Assembly (NCBI RefSeq): GCF_002161445.1
Contig: NZ_NFHT01000001.1
Coordinates: 186,001 to 250,000, forward strand
DNA from: Alistipes sp. An66
GTDB lineage: Bacteria > Bacteroidota > Bacteroidia > Bacteroidales > Rikenellaceae
Direction: 5' to 3'
DNA length: 64,000 nt
In this document: piece by piece, positions 51,438-59,471 of the stretch
Layout: every line of letters begins with the position of its first letter
Numbering within the stretch: the stretch's first letter is position 1
Program-made: the position numbers and the translations under genes
Notes under the pieces: model-generated
Told to the model about the DNA's origin: nothing
Databases searched by the model: none
The model's input: only the letters and a program-made list of their open reading frames with translations

Positions 51438-53957
51438 GTGAAGGAGTCGAAATTCGTCAAAACGAAGATCGTGGCGGGGTATGTGCTGCTCGCGGCGGTC
51501 AGTATTCTCGCCATCGCCTATGTCTATCGGGTCATGGTGCGTTTCTCCGCGCCCGACAACGACTCCATCCTGTTGCATACGAAGCGTACGGCCGTGAACC
51601 GGACGCTCTACCATCTCTATCAGTCCGAAAGTTACGGACAGCTGGTGATTGCCGGCTACCACTCCTACGAGAACCGCTACCGGAGCGAACTGCGTACCGT
51701 GCGGGGATGTATCGACTCGTTGCGTGCGCTCACGACCGCCGATGACTCCTTGCAGCTGCTGCGGCTGGACAGCATCACGCGCCTGCTGAACGACAAGGAG
51801 CGGCGCACGATGAGCTTGCAGCAGTCCATCCGTGCGAGTTCGACCGCCGGACTGCTGGACAAGAACATCCGCGAACTGATCGGTCCGCAGGCGAGCATCG
51901 CGGGGGACACGACGCCGTTCCGGCGGATCGTGCGGCAGGATACAATCGTCGAACCGCGCGCCAAGCGCCGGTTCCTGCAACGCGTGGCCGATCTGTTCAG
52001 CCCGTCGGCGGATTCCAGCGTGGTGATTTCACGCCGCGAGGTGGTCGGGGCGATGCTGCCCGTCGGGGTGGTGAAGGATACCATCGAACTGGTGCTCCGG
52101 GCCTTGCAGGACAGCGTCACGAGCAACCGCCGGACGATTTACGACCGGGCGTGGCAGGAGGGGCTGCGGTTGAGTTACAGCAACGACCTGGTGAACATGA
52201 AGATTTACAGCCTGATCCTCGATTTCGAAGCCGAGGATACGGCCTTCCTGATGCGGCGCATCCGGCGCAACGAGGCGATCCGCCGCCGCACGTCGCATAT
52301 TCTGGGCGGCGTCACGGGCGGGTCGATTCTGCTGATGCTCTTCTTCGTGGGGATCCTCTGGCGCGACATCAACCGCGGGAACCGCTACCGCCGCGAACTG
52401 GAACGCACCAATCGCGAGAAGGAGTCGCTGCTGGCGGCCCGCGAGCAGCTGATGCTGGCCATCACGCACGACATCAAGGCTCCGCTGGGATCCGTAATGG
52501 GGTATATCGACCTGCTGTCGCGGCTCACCGACGACAAGCGGCAGGAGCTCTACCTGCGCAACATGAAGGAGTCGTCGGACCACCTGCTGGCGCTGGTCAA
52601 CAGCCTGCTGGACTTCTACCGGCTGGACATCAACAAGATCGAGGTGCACCGCGTGGCGTTCAATCCGGGACAGCTCTTCGAGACGATCCGGGCGGGGTTC
52701 GCTGCCGCGGCGGCGGCCAAGGGGCTGGACCTGCGGCTCGAAACCGGCGGGGGCGCCGCGAAGATCGTCGAGGGGGATGCCTTCCACGTGCGGCAGATTG
52801 CCGACAACCTGTTGTCCAACGCCCTGAAATTCACCGATACGGGGTGGGTGAAACTCCGTGTCGACGTGGTGAAGGGCGAGTTGATCTTCTCGGTCCGGGA
52901 TACGGGACGCGGCATCGGCCGCGAGGAGAAGGAGCGGATCTTCGGGGAGTTCGTCCGCCTGCGCTCGGCCCGCGGGGTCGACGGTTTCGGTCTCGGACTC
53001 TCGATCGTGGACCGGCTGGTGAAGCTCCTCGGCGGCCGGATCTCGCTCGAAAGCCGTCTCGGCGAGGGCAGCCGTTTCATCGTGACCGTGCCGGTACGGG
53101 AGACCGGCGGATTCGGAACCCCTGCGGAAACCGATCCGGTATCGGCTCCCGGAGGCTCCGACGCGGCTCTCTCCGGAACGGAGGAGTCCTTTGTCCTGCC
53201 TGGTCTGCGGATTCTGCTGGTCGATGACGATCCGCTGCAACTCGAAATGACTGCGGCGATGTGCCGCCGTGCCGGATTGGAGGCCGAAAGCTGCCAGTAT
53301 CCCGAATATGCGGGCAAACTCGTCGGCGAAGGAGGCTTCGATCTGGTGCTTACCGACATCCAGATGCCCTCGGCCGACGGATTCAGCGTTCTGAACGCCG
53401 TACACGAGGTCGATCCGTCGCTGCCCGTGGTGGCGGTTTCGGCCCGCGGGACGCTCGATGGAGACGGGCTTGCGGAGCGCGGATTCGCCGGTTGTCTGCG
53501 CAAGCCCTTCACCTCGCAGGAGCTGTTGGCGGTGATCCGTGGGGCCTGCGGGGAGGCCGGGGTGCCCGATCCGGAGCGGGGCGGGGATGGTGTGGCGTCC
53601 GAACCCGACCGACACCCGACGGCCGGAGGGGTCGATTTCCGCGCCCTGACGGCCTATGCGGGCGATGATGCCGAGGCGGCGCGGAGCATCCTGCGCTCGT
53701 TTGCCGAACAGACCGCCGCCCATTGCGCCGAGATGGAGCGGGCGCTGGACCGGGGTGACGATGCGACGGTTCGGGCCCTGGCCCACAAGATGGTTCCGAT
53801 CTTCACGATGCTCCGCGCCGCGGAGGTGGCCGAGACCCTGCGGCGGGCCGAAACAGATGATCGTCCCGGTATTGCCTCCCGCGACGGAGCGTTGCGCGCG
53901 GCGGTCGGGGAAATCCGCGCAATCGTTGCGGAAGCGGAAAAAAGACTATCTTTGTGA
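51438..53957 (+). CDS. hybrid sensor histidine kinase (HK-REC-Hpt)
   Basis: 839 residues from GTG 51438 (857 if ATG 51384 is used). Membrane segments at about 11-31 (IVAGYVLLAAVSILAIAYVY) and 293-314 (GSILLMLFFVGILW) flank a sensor region of about 260 residues that I do not recognise. Then a HisKA domain (AITHDIKAPLGSVMGYIDLL, His344), HATPase (DNLLSNALKFTD, VRDTGRGIG, GFGLGLSIVDRLV), a receiver (ILLVDDDPLQ, phospho-Asp640 in LTDIQMPSADG, Lys in LRKPF) and a C-terminal Hpt domain (RALAHKMVPIF, His783). The full phosphorelay therefore sits on one chain. The sigma-54 activator follows after 4 nt. Confidence 0.93.
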   Translation: MKESKFVKTKIVAGYVLLAAVSILAIAYVYRVMVRFSAPDNDSILLHTKRTAVNRTLYHLYQSESYGQLVIAGYHSYENRYRSELRTVRGCIDSLRALTTADDSLQLLRLDSITRLLNDKERRTMSLQQSIRASSTAGLLDKNIRELIGPQASIAGDTTPFRRIVRQDTIVEPRAKRRFLQRVADLFSPSADSSVVISRREVVGAMLPVGVVKDTIELVLRALQDSVTSNRRTIYDRAWQEGLRLSYSNDLVNMKIYSLILDFEAEDTAFLMRRIRRNEAIRRRTSHILGGVTGGSILLMLFFVGILWRDINRGNRYRRELERTNREKESLLAAREQLMLAITHDIKAPLGSVMGYIDLLSRLTDDKRQELYLRNMKESSDHLLALVNSLLDFYRLDINKIEVHRVAFNPGQLFETIRAGFAAAAAAKGLDLRLETGGGAAKIVEGDAFHVRQIADNLLSNALKFTDTGWVKLRVDVVKGELIFSVRDTGRGIGREEKERIFGEFVRLRSARGVDGFGLGLSIVDRLVKLLGGRISLESRLGEGSRFIVTVPVRETGGFGTPAETDPVSAPGGSDAALSGTEESFVLPGLRILLVDDDPLQLEMTAAMCRRAGLEAESCQYPEYAGKLVGEGGFDLVLTDIQMPSADGFSVLNAVHEVDPSLPVVAVSARGTLDGDGLAERGFAGCLRKPFTSQELLAVIRGACGEAGVPDPERGGDGVASEPDRHPTAGGVDFRALTAYAGDDAEAARSILRSFAEQTAAHCAEMERALDRGDDATVRALAHKMVPIFTMLRAAEVAETLRRAETDDRPGIASRDGALRAAVGEIRAIVAEAEKRLSL

Positions 53958-53961
53958 CGTT

Positions 53962-55323
<1,362 letters not shown>

Positions 55324-55352
55324 TGCCTGCCGGGGCGTCGTCCGGACGTGCG

Positions 55353-55402
55353 GTGTGGAATATTTCCACACTCCCCGCCCGCTTCTCCACAGATCTCCAC
55401 AC
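55353..55402. promoter_or_regulatory. probable enhancer sites of the sigma-54 activator
   Basis: A perfect inverted repeat GTGTGGAA-TAT-TTCCACAC (55353-55371) followed by two half-sites TCCACA at 55386-55391 and 55396-55401, 10 bp apart (one helical turn). They lie about 70-130 bp upstream of the sigma-54 promoter, the normal place for activator binding. Confidence 0.65.
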
Positions 55403-55469
55403 CTCCGCGAAAACTTTATATATTTTGTATATTATTGATTATTTGTTGATTGCTGTCTTTTTGCGTGTG

Positions 55470-55484
55470 TGGCACTGCGCTTGA
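55470..55484 (+). promoter_or_regulatory. sigma-54 promoter (-24/-12)
   Basis: TGGCAC-N5-TTGA at 55470-55484 fits TGGCACG-N4-TTGC except for the final C and G7. It lies 82 nt before the small exported protein. An 11-bp inverted repeat TTGAACTTCTG/CAGAAGTTCAA (55481-55491 and 55536-55546) spans the -12 element and the leader. Confidence 0.7.
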
Positions 55485-55566
55485 ACTTCTGGAAGGCAGA
55501 AACGCGGATGACGATTCCGCGGGCAAAAACGGAAACAGAAGTTCAACCATTTAAAAACACCGTGTT

Positions 55567-55779
55567 ATGAAAAAGACGATTGTCATGATGGCAGCCCTGA
55601 TGCTGACCTGTGGCGGCTGGGTTGTGGCCCAGGAGCCCGAGAAACAGGAGCCTCCGAAGAAAGAGTGCCCGGCGCCCGAAGAGCAGCCGGCTCCGGATCA
55701 GAAACCGGAAGATCAGCCCGAACCGGCGAAGCCGGATCAGACACCCGCCGGACCCGAAGAACAACCCGCAGAAGAATAA
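55567..55779 (+). CDS. small exported proline/glutamate-rich protein
   Basis: 70 residues. Signal peptide MKKTIVMMAALMLTCGGWVV with likely cleavage after VAQ (about residue 22). A lipobox is not clear (LTCGG is possible but atypical). The mature part is only Pro, Glu, Gln, Lys, Asp, Ala and a single Cys (KKECPAPEEQP), acidic and surely unfolded. No known family. It follows a sigma-54 promoter next to a sigma-54 activator, so it is probably the output of that system. Codon use is like the neighbours. Being low in complexity, its coding status rests on the signal peptide and the promoter. Confidence 0.7.
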   Translation: MKKTIVMMAALMLTCGGWVVAQEPEKQEPPKKECPAPEEQPAPDQKPEDQPEPAKPDQTPAGPEEQPAEE

Positions 55780-55890
55780 TCGAAACGGATGGAGGCCATG
55801 AAGGTCTTGTGTGTGGGAGTGAGGCAGCAAGGATCCTCGTGTGCTTCCATCTTCTTTTTAAATCAAAAACAAAAAAATTGTTTGCCTGGT

Positions 55891-55917
55891 TCCCTGCCTT
55901 CGGGCAGGGATTTTTTT
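55891..55917 (+). terminator. terminator of the small exported protein gene
   Basis: 8-bp stem TCCCTGCC / GGCAGGGA with TTCG loop (55891-55910) and a T7 run. Confidence 0.9.
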
Positions 55918-55934
55918 GCCCGATGGGGGCGCCA

Positions 55935-55968
55935 CAAAAAGGCGGGCCTGCATGTCGCAAGCCCGCCT
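55935..55968 (-). terminator. terminator of the glsA-glsB operon
   Basis: On the minus strand, stem AGGCGGGC / GCCCGCCT (55968-55961 with 55947-55940) followed by T5. A further stem (CCGGAGCC/GGCTCCGG, 55984-56004) lies between it and glsB. Confidence 0.75.
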
Positions 55969-56084
55969 GTCGTCGATCCCGCACCGGAGCCCGGTTGGCT
56001 CCGGAATCGTTTTTTGTCTGTATTGCGACCCGGATGCGGGAATTCGTCCGTCGCATCCATCCCTTTCCGGACGAGGCCCGGCGT

Positions 56085-57092
56085 TCAGGGATTCCGTTTC
56101 CTGGTGATCCGGCCGAGGTGTTCGCGGAGCTGCTCGCTGAACTCCTCGCGGCGGTGTTTCAGATTCGCCCGCCAGCCCTGCCAGCGGGTATAGCGCAGCC
56201 GCTTCTCGGGGTAGATGTCCCGGATCGTCACCAGAATTCCGGTCTCCTCGACCCCTCCGAAATCGGGGTTCGAAACCGTGTCGAAAACCCGCATCGTGGG
56301 CGAGAGATTCATGTAGGCGTTGATCAGCGGCGGGATGTTCTCGTTGAACTCCCGGACTTTCTGGATCAGGATCCGGTAGTTCTCCATGTAGGTTTCCCCC
56401 GAGAAGAGCTCCTCGTAGTAGGGGTCGTCGAGGTCGAGCCGGATCGGATGGATTCCTTCGACCAGCCCCTCGCGGTCGGGGAAGTAGCGGCGCAGGAACC
56501 AGATCAGCGCATTGCGCGCCACGGCCTTGTAGGTCGTGTACATGGTGACCTTGCCGAAGAGGTATTTGGCCTTGGGGTTCAGTACGATCAGGGCGCCGAG
56601 TCCGTCCCAGAGGTTGTCCAGGGCGTAGATGCTCTTCGAGTTTCCGCGGGCCTGGTAGGCGGGCTGGATGAACGAACGTCCGAGTTCGATGGTCCGGGGC
56701 AGGTATTTGTTGCGGAAACGCTCGCTGAACCGGAAGTAGTGCTCCGTCGAGAGGTGGCGCGGGTAGGGCGACGTGCAGATGATGAAGCGGTAGCCGCCGA
56801 TGATCTCGCGGGCCGCGGGGTCCCAGACGATCAGCTGGTAGTATCCGTCGGGTGCGAGGTCCTCCTCGTCGATGTCGACCGCGTGTCCGGTGCCGCCGCC
56901 GGCACCGCGGAACGCCACTTCGCGCAGCCGTCCGATTTCGCGCATCAGCGACGGGCATTCGGAGGCCGGGAAGATATAGATTTCGTTGCCGGCCTTGTGG
57001 GTGTCGCGGACCTTGCGGGCGGGGGTCAGTTCCGCCAGCAGCAACTCCCGGTCGACGGGTTCGATGATGGGTTCCATTGTTTTCTGTTGCAT
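56085..57092 (-). CDS. glsB: GlsB-like N-acyltransferase (GNAT fold)
   Basis: 335 residues. Resembles the GNAT-type acyltransferases of the OlsB/GlsB group, which attach a 3-hydroxy fatty acid to an amino acid; in Bacteroides GlsB makes the N-acyl glycine precursor of glycine lipids. Visible blocks: VAFRGAGGGTGHAVDIDEEDLA, YYQLIVWDPAAREIIGGYRF, ELGRSFIQPAYQ (acyl-CoA or ACP-binding region) and a C-terminal extension with VFDTVSNPDFGGVEETGILV. It follows the GlsA-like gene on the same strand (22 nt apart), the same pair as in Bacteroides but in the order A then B. The specific substrate is inferred. Confidence 0.8.
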   Translation of the reverse strand: MQQKTMEPIIEPVDRELLLAELTPARKVRDTHKAGNEIYIFPASECPSLMREIGRLREVAFRGAGGGTGHAVDIDEEDLAPDGYYQLIVWDPAAREIIGGYRFIICTSPYPRHLSTEHYFRFSERFRNKYLPRTIELGRSFIQPAYQARGNSKSIYALDNLWDGLGALIVLNPKAKYLFGKVTMYTTYKAVARNALIWFLRRYFPDREGLVEGIHPIRLDLDDPYYEELFSGETYMENYRILIQKVREFNENIPPLINAYMNLSPTMRVFDTVSNPDFGGVEETGILVTIRDIYPEKRLRYTRWQGWRANLKHRREEFSEQLREHLGRITRKRNP

Positions 57093-57114
57093 GGCGACGC
57101 AAAAATACCAATAA

Positions 57115-57948
57115 TTACCGGTTTTTTGCGGGATCGTCGAGCGTTTTTTCCAATGAATAGACCTTTTTGCGAACTTCTTCGACCTGTTCGCGGAGCGATC
57201 CGCAGGGTTGGAGCTCGGCGACGGCGATCGGATCGCCCACGACGATGCGGAAATGGCGCCCCTTCTGCGAGAACATCTCGTCGGGAAGCCACAGCATCTC
57301 GATGTTGAACCGGATGCCCAGCGCCTTGCGCAGGTGGTAGACGCGGTAGAAAAAGTTCGACAGGCGCCCCTCGACGAAGACCGGTACGATCAGCCGCTGC
57401 GAGGCGTAGGCCTTTTTCAGGAAACTGATCTTCCACTCGGGGTCGGTGACCCGTCCGTCGACGGTCCGCGAGCAGAGGCCCGCGGGAAAGGTCAGGATCG
57501 GGCGGTCGCCGAAGAACTCCTCGTCGAATTTCCGGGCGTAGGCCGCATTCTGCGAGCCGTGCTTGTTGACGGGGATCCAGAGCGGGCGCAGCGGTTCGAG
57601 GTGCATCAGCAGGTCGTTGACCACCACACGGGCATCGCCGAAGCGGTCGATCAGCTTGTCGGCGAGCATCATGCCGTCCATCCCCCCGAAGGGATGGTTC
57701 GAGACGAAAAGGTAGCGGCCCCGGGGGTCGAGGCGTTCGAGCCCTTCGGCGGAGTAGGTGACCCCCCATTCGCGGAAGGCCGCACGGATGAACTCCTGGG
57801 GCGGCAGCGACCAGTAGCTTTCGAGGATGTGGTTGATCTCCCGTTCGTGGATCGTGCGGCGGAGCCACGTGACGACCGCTCGGGGGATCCAGTGCGCCGC
57901 CCGCGGGGCTTTTCCCCGGATTACGGCGCCGATGTCTATCTGGGGCAT
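57115..57948 (-). CDS. glsA: GlsA-like O-acyltransferase (PlsC superfamily)
   Basis: 277 residues. Lysophospholipid-acyltransferase fold with the motif FVSNHPFGGMDGMML (NHP-x-GG-x-DG form, five residues between His and Asp), ILTFPAGLCSR (FPAG, substrate binding) and IVPVFVEGRLSNFFY. In Bacteroides GlsA adds the second acyl chain to N-acyl glycine; by position and family this gene should do the same. Glycine lipids help survival in the gut and under stress. Its promoter overlaps that of rsmH on the opposite strand. Confidence 0.82.
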   Translation of the reverse strand: MPQIDIGAVIRGKAPRAAHWIPRAVVTWLRRTIHEREINHILESYWSLPPQEFIRAAFREWGVTYSAEGLERLDPRGRYLFVSNHPFGGMDGMMLADKLIDRFGDARVVVNDLLMHLEPLRPLWIPVNKHGSQNAAYARKFDEEFFGDRPILTFPAGLCSRTVDGRVTDPEWKISFLKKAYASQRLIVPVFVEGRLSNFFYRVYHLRKALGIRFNIEMLWLPDEMFSQKGRHFRIVVGDPIAVAELQPCGSLREQVEEVRKKVYSLEKTLDDPAKNR

Positions 57949-57972
57949 GGAATCTTCGAAAATTTAGTTACA

Positions 57973-58011
57973 CAAATATACGGATTCTTTTTCGGAAAAA
58001 CACTAACTTTA
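57973..58011. promoter_or_regulatory. divergent promoters of glsA and rsmH
   Basis: Minus-strand -7 box TATATTTG (57980-57973) for glsA and plus-strand TAACTTTA (58004-58011) for rsmH in an 85-bp spacer; -33 elements would overlap. Confidence 0.5.
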
Positions 58012-58033
58012 CACCCCAAATGGACTTTTGTCA

Positions 58034-58945
58034 ATGACCGTCATGTCGACCTATCATACGCCCGTGCTCCTGGAAGAGTCTGTGGATCTGCTCGGCATCG
58101 TGCCGGAGGGGACCTACGCCGACCTTACGTTCGGCGGCGGAGGCCATTCGCGCCGCATCCTCGCCGGACTGGGGCCCGAAGGCCGGCTCTATGCCTTCGA
58201 TCAGGACCGCGATACGCGGGCGAACTGCCCCGACGACCCGCGGTTCCACTACGTGGAGTGCAACTTCCGCTTCCTGCGCGGAGCGCTGCGCCTGCGCGGC
58301 GTGGTGGCGGTCGACGGCATTCTGGCCGATCTCGGGGTCTCGTCGCACCATTTCGACGCCCTCGAACGGGGCTTCTCGTTCCGCGGCGACGCCCCGCTCG
58401 ACATGCGCATGAACCAGCGCGGACGCCTGACGGCCGCCGATGTCGTGAACGGCTACCCGGCGGAGGAGCTGACGCGCATCCTGGGCGACTGGGGCGAGCT
58501 GGATACGCCGTGGAAGGTGGCCAACTGCCTGGTGAAGGCCCGTGCGGCAGCCCCCGTGACGACTACGGCCGGGCTGGTCGAGGCCGTGAAGCCCTGCACG
58601 CCGGCCAAAGACCCCGCGAAATTCCTCACGAAACTCTTCCAGGCCCTGCGCATCGAGGTGAACGGCGAGATGGAGGCCTTGAAGATGGCGCTGGAACAGA
58701 GCCTGAAAGTGCTGAAACCCGGCGGGCGGCTCGTGGTGATCTCCTACCATTCGCTCGAAGACCGTCTGGTGAAGAACTTCCTGCGCAGCGGCAACTTCTC
58801 GGGCGAGGCCGAGAAGGATTTTTTCGGGCGTTCGCTGGCGCCGTTCGAGGCGGTGACCCGCAAGGCCGTGGTCCCCTCGGACGAGGAGCTGGCGCGCAAT
58901 CCCCGGTCGCGTTCGGCGAAACTCCGTGCGGCCGTAAAACGTTGA
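58034..58945 (+). CDS. rsmH: 16S rRNA (cytosine-1402-N4) methyltransferase RsmH
   Basis: 303 residues from ATG 58034 (ATG 58043, giving MSTYHTPVLL, is equally possible). SAM-dependent methyltransferase, first gene of the division and cell-wall cluster. Blocks: YHTPVLLEESVDLL, YADLTFGGGGHSRRIL (SAM-binding), LADLGVSSHHFD, FSFRGDAPLDMRM and VVISYHSLEDRLVKNFL. mraZ, which often precedes it, is not here. The next gene starts 4 nt later. Confidence 0.96.
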   Translation: MTVMSTYHTPVLLEESVDLLGIVPEGTYADLTFGGGGHSRRILAGLGPEGRLYAFDQDRDTRANCPDDPRFHYVECNFRFLRGALRLRGVVAVDGILADLGVSSHHFDALERGFSFRGDAPLDMRMNQRGRLTAADVVNGYPAEELTRILGDWGELDTPWKVANCLVKARAAAPVTTTAGLVEAVKPCTPAKDPAKFLTKLFQALRIEVNGEMEALKMALEQSLKVLKPGGRLVVISYHSLEDRLVKNFLRSGNFSGEAEKDFFGRSLAPFEAVTRKAVVPSDEELARNPRSRSAKLRAAVKR

Positions 58946-58949
58946 TGCC

Positions 58950-59465
58950 ATGTACCGCGACCACGAATTCGATCCCATAACCCCCGAGGAACAGGCCCGT
59001 CGCGAAGAGGAGGCCGAATTCGCGCGGCGCGTGCGCCGCGAGGTGCGCCGCATGGAGCGGGGCGAGGCCGACGAGGAGATCCGTGCCGACGAGGAGCGCG
59101 AAGCCGCCGAGCGGGCCGAGACCGAAGCCCGTGAGGCCCGCGAGCGGAGACGGCGGTCGAGCACCTTCTGGCAGCTCTTCTCGGGGTCGATTCTCGTGCG
59201 CAAGGGCGTCTCGAAATACTACCCCTACCTGCTGACCATCGCCGGAATGTTCTTTTTGAGCATCGTGGTGATGTTCTGGTCCCTGCACCTCGACATGCGC
59301 TATACGCGGCTGTCGCGCGAAGTGCAGATGCTGCGCGAACGCTCGATCCGCTTGCAGGAGCAGCGTTATCAGCGGACCACCCATTCGGCCATCGTCGAAC
59401 GGCTGCGCGAGCGCGGCATCGAACTCTACGACCCGGCCGTCCCGGGTGAAATCATCGAAAACTGA
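58950..59465 (+). CDS. ftsL: FtsL-like division protein with a long charged N-terminus
   Basis: 171 residues. The layout is FtsL-like: one membrane segment (YLLTIAGMFFLSIVVMFW, about 93-110) followed by a short coiled coil (RYTRLSREVQMLRERSIRLQ). The cytoplasmic part (about 1-90) is far longer than usual and made almost only of Glu, Arg and Ala (EEAEFARRVRREVRRMERGE and similar), likely a single long charged helix. Position between rsmH and the penicillin-binding protein is the classical ftsL place. Assignment rests on layout and position. Confidence 0.8.
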   Translation: MYRDHEFDPITPEEQARREEEAEFARRVRREVRRMERGEADEEIRADEEREAAERAETEAREARERRRRSSTFWQLFSGSILVRKGVSKYYPYLLTIAGMFFLSIVVMFWSLHLDMRYTRLSREVQMLRERSIRLQEQRYQRTTHSAIVERLRERGIELYDPAVPGEIIEN

Positions 59466-59471
59466 CCGGCG

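Noticed and set aside
55789..56193. 134-residue plus-strand frame after the small exported protein
   Set aside because: It reads through a strong terminator at 55891-55917 and into the antisense of glsB.
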